Part shown: piece after piece, positions 18,147 through 27,664 of the stretch
Position numbering within the stretch: position 1 is the first letter of the stretch
Layout of the letters: the number at the start of each line of letters is the position of its first letter
Source of the DNA: Chlorobiaceae bacterium
Lineage (GTDB): Bacteria; Bacteroidota; Chlorobiia; Chlorobiales; Chlorobiaceae
NCBI GenBank assembly: GCA_012972835.1
Contig: JABDHK010000011.1
Coordinates: 87,784 to 151,783, forward strand
Reading direction: 5' to 3'
DNA: 64,000 nt
Program-made: the position numbers and the translations under genes
The notes under the pieces: generated by a model
Databases searched by the model: none
Seen by the model: only the letters and a program-made list of their open reading frames with translations
Told to the model about the DNA's origin: nothing

Positions 18147-18388
18147 ATCAATCTTCTCCATTTTTTGACTTCGGGACCTTGTTGAAGAGCAATAAAACCC
18201 TCATCAATACACCTCTCTTCAGTACCAAATACAACACTTCTGACAACTTCACCCGGATGCTGAAAGGAGCGCACCCAATCACCACTGATAGACTCAATGT
18301 TCAAGGCAAATCCATACTCAAGATACTCATCAAGCAGCACCTGAACAATCTTTCCGGCATTCTGGTCGCAACCGCACCATTCAAGCAT
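18143..18388 (-). CDS. Small unknown protein, first gene of the ATPase-HNH operon
   Basis: 81 residues (MLEWCGCDQNAGKIV...). Its TGA stop overlaps the ATPase ATG by the 4-base ATGA arrangement, and GAGAGG precedes its ATG by a few bases, so it appears to be a real, translationally coupled gene. No domain is recognised; the protein is acidic in the middle and ends VKKWRRLI. It could be a third component (regulator, inhibitor or accessory) of the defence-like operon, or the last part of a once longer gene. No transmembrane segment. Confidence 0.5.
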   Translation of the reverse strand: MLEWCGCDQNAGKIVQVLLDEYLEYGFALNIESISGDWVRSFQHPGEVVRSVVFGTEERCIDEGFIALQQGPEVKKWRRLI

Positions 18389-18571
18389 CCCTTGCCTCTC
18401 TTATCGAATTCATGTTGTAATCTTGCCCACTATCCACCCCTAACCTTGCAGTAATGAGTGCCGCTGAAAGGTGAGTTTTGTTGAATCACCCTATTAGGAA
18501 TTATCAATCCTTGACTGTGCTCTTTTCGAGCCATCTTCTACAGTTCCAAAAAATTAGAGTTATATCACCCC

Positions 18572-19150
18572 TCAGTTAAACAGCGAAAATTTAACATTAC
18601 AGGCCATGGTCAGGTCGACCAGTGCATGCAGAAAAATTACGCTTCTGATATCGCGGTACCAGAAAAAACTCAAAGCCCAGCTGCTGGCTATCAGCATCTG
18701 CACAGGCATGAAAAATGGTTTGTAAGGACTTGTCTGTACGACATGCGTCGGAAGAATGTTGATCCAGAAAAGACCGTGGATAAGGCCACTGTAAATCATG
18801 AAGCATATAAAGCCCGTGATAAAAAGCGCCCATGGATTTTGCGTGAACCTACCGGCAAGAGCTGTTCCGATGCGAAAAACAGCATAGAACATGAAGGTTT
18901 CAGCAATGCCATTGCCAACACTGAACACCAGCACGGTCAGAATATCGAGCTTTCGGCCTCCATCACTGGTGGAGTGCGAATAGACCCAGGCATTGACCGC
19001 AATAATCAGCAGAGAGGCGACCAGCAGAGCGATTCTCCGTGAGTCAAATTCCCGGTTGAAGGTGAGAATATCCTTCTTGAAAAAAACCATGCCAACCAGA
19101 AAGGCAAAAGCCCAGTAGGCATAAATCATCACGGGTACCGATAGAGTCAT
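18572..19150 (-). CDS. Integral membrane protein, CPBP-protease-like
   Basis: 192 residues with five or six hydrophobic segments. Polar residues within membrane segments resemble the CPBP (CAAX-protease and bacteriocin-processing) family: GNGIAETFMFYAVFR (family motif 1 is EExxxR; here Glu-Thr), then SGLIHGLFWI (His) and FLHALVDL (His-x3-Asp). The second Glu of motif 1 is missing, so activity is uncertain. It is 20 bases upstream of lipA on the same strand and may be co-transcribed with it. The family link is my inference. Confidence 0.6.
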   Translation of the reverse strand: MTLSVPVMIYAYWAFAFLVGMVFFKKDILTFNREFDSRRIALLVASLLIIAVNAWVYSHSTSDGGRKLDILTVLVFSVGNGIAETFMFYAVFRIGTALAGRFTQNPWALFITGFICFMIYSGLIHGLFWINILPTHVVQTSPYKPFFMPVQMLIASSWALSFFWYRDIRSVIFLHALVDLTMACNVKFSLFN

Positions 19151-19170
19151 TTCTCAGATGTGGTTACGGG

Positions 19171-20046
19171 TTAATGGAGTGTTTCAGTGTCACAGGTAAA
19201 CGCCTCAGCATGATAGGAGCTTCGGACAAACGGTGCGGATTGTACATGGCGGAATCCGGCAGCTTCAGCAATGACCCTGTACTGCTCAAACTCCTCCGGA
19301 GGGATGTAGCGTTCAACCGGCAGGTGTTCGGCGGAGGGCTGCAGATACTGGCCGATTGTCACCATATCGCACCCATGTCGGGTAAGATCTTTGAGCGAGG
19401 CCTTTACCTCCTCAATGGTTTCGCCCATGCCAACCATAAGTCCGGATTTGGTTGAGAGGCCATGCTTTTGTTTTGCCCGCTGTATAAGCTCAAGTGAAGC
19501 CTGGTAGTTTGCCTGTGGGCGTACCTTCATATAAAGGGATGGTACGGTTTCAATATTGTGGTTCAGCACATCGGGTGCCTCCGCCATAATAAGATCCATT
19601 GCACCTTCATTACCCTGCAAATCGGGAATCAGGCACTCAATGCTGATGTCTGGAGTCAATGCACGGATGGCTCGAATGGTCTCAACCCAGTGTGATGCGC
19701 CACCGTCCTGGAGATCATCACGAGTAACACTGGTCAGCACAGCATGCTTTAATTGCATGGATTGAATGGCAAGTGCGATTTTTTTTGGCTCAAGAGGATC
19801 AGGGGAAGGGGGGTTTGCGGCTTTTCCGACCGCACAGAACCTGCAGGTGCGGGTACAGACACTGCCAAGCAGCAGAAATGTTGCTGTGCCTTTCGACCAG
19901 CACTCATGCAGGTTAGGGCACATGGCCGACCGGCAGACGGTGTTGAGGCTCTGGTGGTTGAGCAGCTGACGCGTCGAAGCAAATGATGCTTCGGAGGTTA
20001 ACCTGATTTTCAGCCATGCCGGTTTTTTTCCGGGACGATTCTCCAT
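19171..20046 (-). CDS. lipA: Lipoyl synthase
   Basis: 291 residues from the ATG at 20046 (an in-frame TTG lies 18 bases upstream). Both iron-sulfur clusters are supported: [13 protein letters not shown] supplies the auxiliary cluster cysteines and [10 protein letters not shown] is the radical-SAM CxxxCxxC triad. The C-terminal RSSYHAEAF supplies the conserved RSSY serine. The enzyme inserts two sulfurs into the octanoyl chain on lipoyl proteins. The lipB partner is not in the window. It follows a CPBP-like gene in reverse order on the same strand. Confidence 0.96.
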   Translation of the reverse strand: MENRPGKKPAWLKIRLTSEASFASTRQLLNHQSLNTVCRSAMCPNLHECWSKGTATFLLLGSVCTRTCRFCAVGKAANPPSPDPLEPKKIALAIQSMQLKHAVLTSVTRDDLQDGGASHWVETIRAIRALTPDISIECLIPDLQGNEGAMDLIMAEAPDVLNHNIETVPSLYMKVRPQANYQASLELIQRAKQKHGLSTKSGLMVGMGETIEEVKASLKDLTRHGCDMVTIGQYLQPSAEHLPVERYIPPEEFEQYRVIAEAAGFRHVQSAPFVRSSYHAEAFTCDTETLH

Positions 20047-20133
20047 AAGGGTGTGGCGTGACAATTATTGATAGCAATACCGTAATATAGCTATTCCTCA
20101 GCAATCGGCGCTTCTTTAGCTTTGATCTGCTGT

Positions 20134-20170
20134 TACGACGAAAGGCGGGATTAACCCGCCTTTCGTCGTA
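20134..20170 (-). terminator. Strong 16-bp hairpin after the CoA transferase gene
   Basis: Arms 20134-20149 and 20155-20170 are exact complements (GACGAAAGGCGGG core) around a 5-base loop. It lies 16 bases past the stop of the minus-strand gene at 20186. No T-run follows, so it may stabilise the mRNA end rather than act as a classic terminator. Confidence 0.7.
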
Positions 20171-20185
20171 CAAGCTTTCCGACTC

Positions 20186-21697
20186 TTACATCTGGCCGGT
20201 AGTAAGGAATCGCTGATGCCAGCTTAACGCTTCATCAAGCAGATGTGGAGTGTGTTTACCAAAAGAGTGTTCCAGTGCACGCTGGTGGTAGTCCTGAAGG
20301 GCGGGCTTGAAGTGCGGGTGGGCACAGTTTTCGATAATGACCTTGGCTCGTTGCGTTGGGGAGAGACCGCGCAGGTCAGCAAGCCCCTGCTCCGTGACCA
20401 GTACCTGCACATCGTGTTCTGTATGATCGACGTGGGATACCATTGGTACAATGCAGGAAATTTGACCGTTCTTTGCCTGAGATGGCGTCATGAATATGGA
20501 GATATAGGCATTGCGGGCGAAATCGCCTGAGCCACCGATACCGTTCATGATGGCGCTGCCCATAACATGGGTCGAGTTAACATTGCCATACATATCGGCC
20601 TCAATCATCCCGTTCATGGCAATAATTCCCAGTCGGCGGATGACTTCCGGATGATTGCTGATCTCCTGGGGACGCAGTATGATCTTGTCGCGGTATTCAT
20701 CGAGATGGGCATAAAGCTCCGCCAGTGCATCGTTGCTTAACGAAAAAGCTGTAGCTGAAGCCGAGATCAGCTTGCCGGAGTGAATCATTTCGAGCATGCC
20801 GTCCTGCAGTACTTCGGTATAGGCGGTCAGGTTTTCAAATGGTCCATGGTTCAGGCCCGCCATGACAGCATTGGCTATATTACCTACACCGGATTGCAGT
20901 GGCAGCAGATTTTTTGGAAGCCGTCCTTTCTTCACCTCATGTTCAAGGAATTCGAGGATATGGCCCGCAATCATGCGAGAACTTTCATCAGGTTCCGAAA
21001 AAGATGAATTTCGGTCCGGACTATGGGTTTCGATAATAGCGATAATTTTATCAGGATCACAATGCAGATACTTGTCGCCGATCCGGTCATGTGGATTCAC
21101 AATCGCTATAGGCTTGCGGTTCGGAGGCAGACTGGTGCCGTAATAAATGTCGTGCATTCCTTCCAGACGCGAATCCTGCCAGGAGTTTACTTCGAGGATC
21201 ACCTTATCCGCCTGATCCAGCCAGGTCTTGTTGTTTCCAATAGATGTCGAAGGAATCAATCGCCCGTCTTCAAGAATACCCGCGACTTCAACCACCGCAA
21301 CATTCAACTTTCCAAGAAATCCGAACCAGACGAACTGGGCCACATGAGAGAGGTGAATATCGATATATTCCATCTCTCCAGCGTTGATGCGCTGGCGGCA
21401 CACAGGGTCTGACTGGTAGGGAAGACGCATTTCCACACCATCGACCTTGGCCAATGCTCCATCAAGTTCCGGTGCGGTAGAAGCACCAGTCCATACGCCG
21501 ATCCTGAATTTTTCTCCTGCACTATTGGCGGCTTCAATGCGTTTGGCGAGTGCTGCCGGTACTGCTTTGGGATAGCCAGAGCCGGTAAAACCGCTCATAC
21601 CGACATTATCTCCAGAAGAGATAAGGGCTGCGGCTTGTTCCGCCGTCATGACCTTACCCTGTAAGGCCTTACAATGCATACGGGATTCTGTGTTCAT
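20186..21697 (-). CDS. Acetyl-CoA hydrolase / succinyl-CoA:acetate CoA-transferase family protein
   Basis: 503 residues, full length for the Cat1/AarC/Ach1 family. Seen: MSGFTGSGYPKAVPAAL near the N-terminus, the catalytic glutamate Glu295 in TAYTEVLQDG, the CoA-binding GSAIMNGIGGSGDFARNA loop and VTEQGLADLRGLSP. The family forms a glutamyl-CoA intermediate and transfers CoA between acetate, succinate or related acids, or hydrolyses acetyl-CoA. In a green sulfur bacterium with the reverse TCA cycle, acetate activation or release is plausible. Single-gene unit with a hairpin behind it. Confidence 0.92.
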   Translation of the reverse strand: MNTESRMHCKALQGKVMTAEQAAALISSGDNVGMSGFTGSGYPKAVPAALAKRIEAANSAGEKFRIGVWTGASTAPELDGALAKVDGVEMRLPYQSDPVCRQRINAGEMEYIDIHLSHVAQFVWFGFLGKLNVAVVEVAGILEDGRLIPSTSIGNNKTWLDQADKVILEVNSWQDSRLEGMHDIYYGTSLPPNRKPIAIVNPHDRIGDKYLHCDPDKIIAIIETHSPDRNSSFSEPDESSRMIAGHILEFLEHEVKKGRLPKNLLPLQSGVGNIANAVMAGLNHGPFENLTAYTEVLQDGMLEMIHSGKLISASATAFSLSNDALAELYAHLDEYRDKIILRPQEISNHPEVIRRLGIIAMNGMIEADMYGNVNSTHVMGSAIMNGIGGSGDFARNAYISIFMTPSQAKNGQISCIVPMVSHVDHTEHDVQVLVTEQGLADLRGLSPTQRAKVIIENCAHPHFKPALQDYHQRALEHSFGKHTPHLLDEALSWHQRFLTTGQM

Positions 21698-22013
21698 TTT
21701 CTGTATAACTCTTTTGAAGATTTACGAACAACAACGCTTCCATTCATTGGGATAAATAGCAAGATTTGTAACCCGTCAATCCACGGAGCACAGAGAACGA
21801 CAACAACGTGAATACGAGTATCCCGTCTCCTGGCACTGTTCTTCAGGGTAATTTAATAGTGCCTTTGCTGCAAAAAGTACTAACAATGACAAAACTCGAG
21901 CATAACATCGAGACTTCTTGTCAATCTTAAATTTTTGAGGAGGTGTGAACATACAATTTCCTTGCAATAAAAAAAAGCCTCCTTATAGCAGCAAAATCAT
22001 TCTTAATTTCTGG
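21698..22013. other. 316-base spacer without a recognisable gene
   Basis: AT-rich at both ends. The middle (about 21780-21860) is GC-richer and reads like eroded coding sequence, but no frame of family character is visible. Confidence 0.4.
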
Positions 22014-24680
22014 TTACCGTTTGAGCAGCTTATTCGTCAACTCCAGAAGCTCTTTTCTTTTGATTGGTTTGGTTATCACATGGTCACATCCCGCCGCTTT
22101 AGCTTTTTCATTCTCTTCTTTTGTTGTAAATGCCGTTTGGGCAATAACTGGCAGGTCTGGCCGGAACTGCTTGATTTGCCTTGTTGCCTCATAACCATTC
22201 ATCAACGGCATTTTCATATCCATAAGGACAAGATTGATTTCTGGATGGCTCTTAACCAGTTCCACAGCCTGATGACCGTTTTTGGCGTAAAGTTGGGTTA
22301 GATTTTTGCTTTTCAGGCTTCTCTGGAGCAGATAACTGCTTATTTCGTCATCTTCGACGATAAGAACAACCCCACAAGGTAATGATGCGACAGTTTCCTG
22401 TACAACATCGGGTGATAACTTATCTGTTTGCGTGGAGTTGAGAGGGTTGTTGCAGGGAAGTGTGAAAAAGAATCTGCTTCCTCTACCCTCAACCGATTCA
22501 ACCTGGATGGTGCCGCCAAGCATTTCAACATAAGCCTTTGAAATACTCAATCCCAGACCAGCACCTTCATGTGCCCTTGTTAAAGAGTTGTCAACCTGAT
22601 GAAACCGATCGAATATTTTCTCTTTCATATCGGCTGGGATGCCGATCCCTGTATCATGACAGTAAAACTCGATGGTGCCATTATTTCTTGTATAGCCGAT
22701 ATCAATACCACCCTTTTTGGTGAATTTCAGGGCATTTTGGACAAGGTTCGTCAATATCTGGAGGAGCATAGACTGGTCTGTTACAATGAGGCTCTCCGTA
22801 TCAGGCAGAGGAGTTGTACAATGCAACCGCAACTCTTTTTTTTCGGCATCATGCTTGAAAAAGACACAAAGATTATGGATAATTTGGTTAACTGAGGTTT
22901 CAGCTATTTGCATGTTTGTTTCGCCCGCTTCAATACGGGAGATATCGATGAGATCATTGATCAGGTTCAGCATGCGCTTACCGCTTTGATGAATGAGATC
23001 GATATACTCGACCTGTTCCTCCCCTGTTAATTGAGGATCCTTCAACAACTCTGAAAAACCAAGAATGCCATTCATCGGGGTACGTATTTCATGGCTGATA
23101 TTGGCCAGAAATGCCGATTTTAACCGGTCGCTCTCTTCAGCTTTCTCTTTGGCTGCAATCAATGCATCTAAAAATTGTTTTTTTTCGGTGATATCCTCCT
23201 TTACTGCAACAAAATCTGTTATTACACCATCGCTATCCCGAATAGCTGAAATAATGGCGGATTCCCAGAAGAGCTGACCGTTTTTCTTTTTATTGTGCAA
23301 CTCACCCTCCCATATACCGCCTGAAAGAATTGTTTCCCAAAGATTTTCATACACCGCTTTTGGCATCATGCCTGACTGAAGGATTCGGGGATTCTTGCCT
23401 CTGGCCTCTTCAGCAGAATATCCGGAGTGCTCGGTAAACATAGGGTTGACGTATTCAATATTTCCTTGAGGATCGGTGATGATAACAACGGCGGGACTTT
23501 GCTGTACGGCAACACTCATTTGCTTAAGCTGATTCTCAGCAAGCTTGCGTTCTGTGACGTCGTGCACAATGGCATAGAACAGCTCTTTTCCTCCAACATT
23601 TATCTTTGTGCTGAACACCTCGACATCGTGAACAGAACCATCAGCCGTGCGGTGCTTGAATGACAAATGCTGTTTTCCTGATAATCGATTGTGTTCCAGT
23701 TCATTCAATACCTGTTCAATCGAGAGGGTATTGATCTCTTGCATAGACATCTGGCGGAGTTCTGCAATCGACCATCCATAAAATTTTGCGGCTGCATGGT
23801 TGGCGTCGATAATATGGCCAGTTTCAGGATCGATAAGCAGCTTGACTGCTGAATGAAATTCAAACAATTTTCTGAACCGATCTTCGCTGTTTTTCAAAGT
23901 GGCATCTTCAGAAATCTTATGTTCAGTGATGTCTGTGGCTATACCGATGAAAAATGGTTTGTCGTTGATAATGACTCTTTTAGCCGAGAGGTGATGCCAT
24001 GCAAACTCAGGTCCACCGTGAAGCAGTACTTTCATTTCCAGTGAACTTTCACCACCCTCTTTCAGGATATTCATCATCATCGTTGTTACTTGCCCCCTGT
24101 CTTCAGGATGAACACCCTTAATAGCATAGGAATCAGTCATTTCACCATCAGGTTTACCTATGATAACATCCCGCTCATAGGCATTCCATTCAACGAAACG
24201 CCCTCCGGCATCAAGCATATAAAATGCGCCGGGAATTGACTCAACGAGAGCACTGATGAAGGTCTGCAACTTTTGTGACCTTTTTTCGGCTATCTGCAAT
24301 GCGGTAATATCCTGACCGATCATAGAAAGCTGCGTTATGGTGCCATTGCTGTCCGTTACAGGAGAGAGCGAAAAACGAACAGATCGCCCGTCAAGATCCT
24401 CTTCAAACAAGACGGTTGACCCTGTGCGCAGGGCTTCATCAGCTTTTATTTTCCAGAGCTCAGACTGTTTTGGGGTCAATAATTCATCAATATTGATGTT
24501 GATGCACTCCCTCAGCTGTTTACCGAATAGAGTGGCAAATGCCTGGTTAGCCTCAAGAATTATACCGGCTCGATCGGTAATTAATGCGGGATCAATGCTA
24601 TTAAATACCGCCAATAATGTATGGTAGCGTTGTTCAAAAGTACGCTCGACAGTGTTGTTATTATCGCAATCGCTCGACAT
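22014..24680 (-). CDS. PAS-multidomain hybrid sensor histidine kinase/response regulator
   Basis: 888 residues, no membrane segment. Order: four PAS domains (about 20-130, 140-255, 265-390, 395-510; the third carries DANHAAAKFYGWSIAELR), then HisKA with phosphoacceptor His in FLANISHEIRTPMNGILGF, a HATPase domain (NLVQNALKFTKKGG, GAGLGLSISKAYVEMLGG) and a C-terminal receiver (VLIVEDDEISSYLL, phosphoacceptor Asp in LVLMDMKMPLMNGYEA, Lys in ITKPIKR). A soluble hybrid kinase; the signal is unknown. The PAS and kinase text are close paralogues of the broken gene at 1-650. Confidence 0.95.
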   Translation of the reverse strand: MSSDCDNNNTVERTFEQRYHTLLAVFNSIDPALITDRAGIILEANQAFATLFGKQLRECININIDELLTPKQSELWKIKADEALRTGSTVLFEEDLDGRSVRFSLSPVTDSNGTITQLSMIGQDITALQIAEKRSQKLQTFISALVESIPGAFYMLDAGGRFVEWNAYERDVIIGKPDGEMTDSYAIKGVHPEDRGQVTTMMMNILKEGGESSLEMKVLLHGGPEFAWHHLSAKRVIINDKPFFIGIATDITEHKISEDATLKNSEDRFRKLFEFHSAVKLLIDPETGHIIDANHAAAKFYGWSIAELRQMSMQEINTLSIEQVLNELEHNRLSGKQHLSFKHRTADGSVHDVEVFSTKINVGGKELFYAIVHDVTERKLAENQLKQMSVAVQQSPAVVIITDPQGNIEYVNPMFTEHSGYSAEEARGKNPRILQSGMMPKAVYENLWETILSGGIWEGELHNKKKNGQLFWESAIISAIRDSDGVITDFVAVKEDITEKKQFLDALIAAKEKAEESDRLKSAFLANISHEIRTPMNGILGFSELLKDPQLTGEEQVEYIDLIHQSGKRMLNLINDLIDISRIEAGETNMQIAETSVNQIIHNLCVFFKHDAEKKELRLHCTTPLPDTESLIVTDQSMLLQILTNLVQNALKFTKKGGIDIGYTRNNGTIEFYCHDTGIGIPADMKEKIFDRFHQVDNSLTRAHEGAGLGLSISKAYVEMLGGTIQVESVEGRGSRFFFTLPCNNPLNSTQTDKLSPDVVQETVASLPCGVVLIVEDDEISSYLLQRSLKSKNLTQLYAKNGHQAVELVKSHPEINLVLMDMKMPLMNGYEATRQIKQFRPDLPVIAQTAFTTKEENEKAKAAGCDHVITKPIKRKELLELTNKLLKR

Positions 24681-25002
24681 GAGGAGAAAGAGTTACTATT
24701 TGATGGTACTGTTATTACATATGCGAAAGGGGGTAATGTACATTTTTCTATACTAAATGCACAGTTATTATAGATACGAATCTAAGCCATTTGTTTGTAA
24801 ACTATATTGCACACTCTGTTGCAGTTCCAGAGAACTGAGGGGCAGGGGGTGATAGAGTGCATTATTATTGCAGGTTGCTTTGTGACCCGCCCTATAAAGG
24901 ATTGCATTTGCAGGTAAATCACAAATGAATATATTTACATTCTCGGAAAAGCCTGGTTAACTGAAAATACTTCGATTTCAAACACATAAATTTCATGGAC
25001 CA
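24681..25002. other. 322-base spacer between divergent genes
   Basis: Lies between the kinase (minus) and bciA (plus), so both promoters should be here. No clear -35/-10 pair could be assigned by eye and no gene is seen. Confidence 0.4.
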
Positions 25003-26043
25003 TTGAGTTTTTCTTGGAATTCATACGCCTCCGACAACACATCTGCTCAACCGCCTAAACGTGTTTTCGTGGTTGGTGCCACTGGTTATATCGGCAAATT
25101 TGTTGTCCGTGAACTGGTCTCGAGAGGATACCATGTGGTAAGCTTTGCGCGAGAGCGTTCAGGGATTGATGCTGCGACAACTGTTGAACTGACCCGCCAG
25201 CAACTGCAGGGCTCTGAGGTTCGCTTTGGGGATGTCTGCACCATGAAATCCCTCATGAAGGATGGAATTTGTGGCGAACAGTTTGATGCAGTGGTTTCCT
25301 GTCTTACCTCCCGTACTGGGGGGGTAAAGGATGCCTGGATGATTGACTATCAGGCAACCCATAATGCTCTTGAAGCAGGCACGCTCGCCGGAGCAAAACA
25401 CTTTGTGCTACTTTCAGCTATCTGTGTTCAAAAGCCCCTGCTTGAATTCCAGAGAGCGAAGCTTAAATTCGAGCATGAGCTCATAGAGTCTGGCATGGCC
25501 TACTCGATTGTACGTCCTACAGCCTTTTTTAAATCTATTGCCGGGCAGGTGGAGTCAGTGAAAAAAGGCAAGCCCTATGTTATGTTTGGCAATGGGGAGC
25601 TGACCTCATGCAAGCCGATCAGCGAAGCAGACCTGGCGCGTTTCATGGCTGACTGCCTCGAAGAGCCTGCCAAAAAAAATAAAATCCTTCCAATTGGTGG
25701 GCCCGGCAAGGCTATTTCAGCGAAAGCGCAAGGCGAACTGCTCTTCGAGCTTCTTGGCCGCGAACCGAAATTTAAAAAAGTGCCGATCCTGATTTTTGAT
25801 GTGATTATTCCAGTGCTCACTCTGCTTTCCAAGCTCTTCCCGATGCTTAAAGATAAGGCCGAGTTTGCCCGGATTGGTCGCTACTATACCTCTGAATCAA
25901 TGCTGGTACTCAATGCCGCAACAGGTAAATACGATGCCGACGCAACTCCATCCTATGGCCAGGATACTCTAAGGGATTTCTATGCCCGGGTACTGAAAGG
26001 GGGCCTTGCGGGTCAGGAACTCGGTGCCCATTCGATGTTCTGA
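25003..26043 (+). CDS. bciA: 3,8-divinyl (proto)chlorophyllide 8-vinyl reductase, BciA type
   Basis: 346 residues with a TTG start; no ATG lies upstream in frame before a stop. The N-terminal nucleotide fold KRVFVVGATGYIGKFVVREL, the core SCLTSRTGGVKDAW followed by YQATHNALEAG, then LLSAICVQKPLLEFQRAK and SIVRPTAFFKS match the plant DVR/BciA family of NADPH-dependent atypical SDRs. BciA reduces the C8 vinyl of chlorophyllide precursors in bacteriochlorophyll synthesis. This is the main evidence for a phototrophic green sulfur bacterium. It converges on hup; a hairpin lies between. Confidence 0.9.
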   Translation: MSFSWNSYASDNTSAQPPKRVFVVGATGYIGKFVVRELVSRGYHVVSFARERSGIDAATTVELTRQQLQGSEVRFGDVCTMKSLMKDGICGEQFDAVVSCLTSRTGGVKDAWMIDYQATHNALEAGTLAGAKHFVLLSAICVQKPLLEFQRAKLKFEHELIESGMAYSIVRPTAFFKSIAGQVESVKKGKPYVMFGNGELTSCKPISEADLARFMADCLEEPAKKNKILPIGGPGKAISAKAQGELLFELLGREPKFKKVPILIFDVIIPVLTLLSKLFPMLKDKAEFARIGRYYTSESMLVLNAATGKYDADATPSYGQDTLRDFYARVLKGGLAGQELGAHSMF

Positions 26044-26058
26044 CAGGTCAAGTGTAGC

Positions 26059-26085
26059 TCGACCGATTCCAGATAAATCGGTCGA
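26059..26085. terminator. Bidirectional hairpin between bciA and hup
   Basis: 10-bp perfect stem (TCGACCGATT with AATCGGTCGA) and 7-base loop, flanked by a second GTAGC/GCTAC pair (26054-26058, 26095-26099). It sits between two convergent genes. No long T-run. Confidence 0.6.
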
Positions 26086-26107
26086 ACATCCTCAGCTACG
26101 GACGATA

Positions 26108-26383
26108 TCATACAGCGATTTCATCCTTCAAAGTTTTTCCCGGTTTGAACTTAACCACTTTTTTGGCGGCAATGGTAATTGCCTCACCAGTTAAGGGATT
26201 ACGTCCCGGTCTTTCCGCTCTATCAACGATAGTAAATGTTCCGAATCCAACAAGGGCAACATCCTCACCATTTTTCAAAGATGCTGATACAACATTGATA
26301 AAGGCTTTTACAGCACGATCGGCTTCAACTTTTGTTAAATTGGCCTGCTCGGCAATTTTTTCAACTAATGCGGCTTTTGACAT
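26108..26383 (-). CDS. hup: HU-family DNA-binding protein
   Basis: 91 residues, the standard HU length. Signature elements: [20 protein letters not shown] helix pair, the [18 protein letters not shown] hinge into the DNA-binding arm, and [16 protein letters not shown] at the end. It binds and bends DNA non-specifically as a dimer and compacts the nucleoid. The gene stands alone. A second, IHF-like family member is at 38535. Confidence 0.95.
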   Translation of the reverse strand: MSKAALVEKIAEQANLTKVEADRAVKAFINVVSASLKNGEDVALVGFGTFTIVDRAERPGRNPLTGEAITIAAKKVVKFKPGKTLKDEIAV

Positions 26384-26585
26384 GTGGTATATTATTTAAA
26401 TTGTTATGGTTGTATGAATCAACATTGTATACAGGCAAGATGGGGAGGTGACTTATGGAAAAAGAAAAAAAGAGCGGGAACATACTCTATGCGTATGCAA
26501 CAGAATAAGGTATTGATTTTTTATTAAAACACAATATTTTAAAGAGCTGTTATCTTTTATCATAATTACACAACACAATAACATC

Positions 26586-27140
26586 ATGAGTACCTATCAC
26601 ATTGCGGTTATTGTTGGCAGTCTTCGCAAGGATTCATTCAACCGCCAACTTGCGGACGCTATTGTCCGGCTTGCACCCTCCAACTTTTCATTTAAACAGG
26701 TTGAAATTGGAGATCTGCCTCTTTACAATCAGGATGATGATTCCGATCCGGCCGAATCCGTCAAATCCATGAAACTCGACCTCAAGGCGGCTCAAGGCTT
26801 TCTGTTTGTCACTCCCGAATACAATCGCTCAATACCTGGTGTGCTTAAAAATGCTATTGACCATGCATCGCGTCCCTATGGACAAAGTATCTGGGCTGGC
26901 AAACCTGCTGGTATTTTGGGCGCTTCCATCGGGCTTCTTGGTACAGCTCTGGCACAAGAGCATTTACGTAACATCCTTGCGCATCTTGATGTTCCGACTC
27001 TTGGCCAACCAGAAGCATTTATACAGGTTAAAGATGGACTGTTTGACGAAGAGGGTAATATAGGGTCAGCAAGCAAACACTTCCTGCAGAAATGGATGGA
27101 TTGTTATGTCGAATGGGTAAAAAAACTAACGCGCAATTGA
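26586..27140 (+). CDS. NADPH-dependent FMN reductase (quinone/chromate reductase-like)
   Basis: 184 residues. The flavodoxin-like fold is shown by IAVIVGSLRKDSFNRQLA (phosphate loop) and the FMN-binding LFVTPEYNRSIPGVLKNAID motif, as in ChrR/YieF/SsuE-like enzymes. It would reduce flavin, quinones or metal oxyanions with NAD(P)H in the cytosol. Single gene; the start has no strong ribosome-binding site but the family starts here. Confidence 0.92.
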   Translation: MSTYHIAVIVGSLRKDSFNRQLADAIVRLAPSNFSFKQVEIGDLPLYNQDDDSDPAESVKSMKLDLKAAQGFLFVTPEYNRSIPGVLKNAIDHASRPYGQSIWAGKPAGILGASIGLLGTALAQEHLRNILAHLDVPTLGQPEAFIQVKDGLFDEEGNIGSASKHFLQKWMDCYVEWVKKLTRN

Positions 27141-27148
27141 TTGAATTT

Positions 27149-27442
27149 TTATTTTTTTTTGAGTTTATTTTGTTTTGTGCTTACTTTTCTTTCTATGACC
27201 GCATCATTCAGCACCGTTTCTAATCCGTACTTTTCGGCCTCATCGGTCAGCTTCTCTATGAGGTCGATCATCAGTAATTGCTTGTACTCTATTTTTCCCT
27301 GGTTATGGAAGGAAAGGTTATAGAGTGTGCCGATCGGGGCTGACATACCTTTCAACTCCAGATGGGAGATTATTTTGTTTCGAAGTGAGTGTCTCATTGC
27401 ATCCGGGTATTTTTCATATGCACTTAGTGGCCTAATTGTCAA
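27149..27442 (-). CDS. Hypothetical protein, unrecognised
   Basis: 97 residues from a TTG start (first ATG in frame is at 27397). The protein is basic at its C-terminus (KQNKLKKK) and helical. No domain recognised and no clear ribosome-binding site. It converges with the FMN reductase, with 8 bases between stops. It may be a real small gene or a fragment. Confidence 0.35.
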   Translation of the reverse strand: MTIRPLSAYEKYPDAMRHSLRNKIISHLELKGMSAPIGTLYNLSFHNQGKIEYKQLLMIDLIEKLTDEAEKYGLETVLNDAVIERKVSTKQNKLKKK

Positions 27443-27664
27443 TAGCTGCCGTGTCGGTATTTGTTCTTATAAAATACTTTTTTAATGAATAAAGTAAAAC
27501 AAACAACATCGACAGAGCAAGTTAAAAAATAAGCTCTCGCCGGATTGGGTTTAGATTTTTATTTGTATAAAAAAATCAGTAACCTAATATCAATTGAAGA
27601 CTTGGTATAAATCCTCGTAGAAGAATAAATTTCTTTGGTCTCTACAATAGTTAACAGGAGAATA

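Noticed and set aside
18626..19042. 138-codon plus-strand frame over the membrane protein
   Set aside because: Antisense shadow of a membrane-protein gene with better evidence.
21776..21967. 63-codon minus-strand frame in the spacer before the hybrid kinase
   Set aside because: No recognisable domain, no ribosome-binding site; may be eroded sequence.
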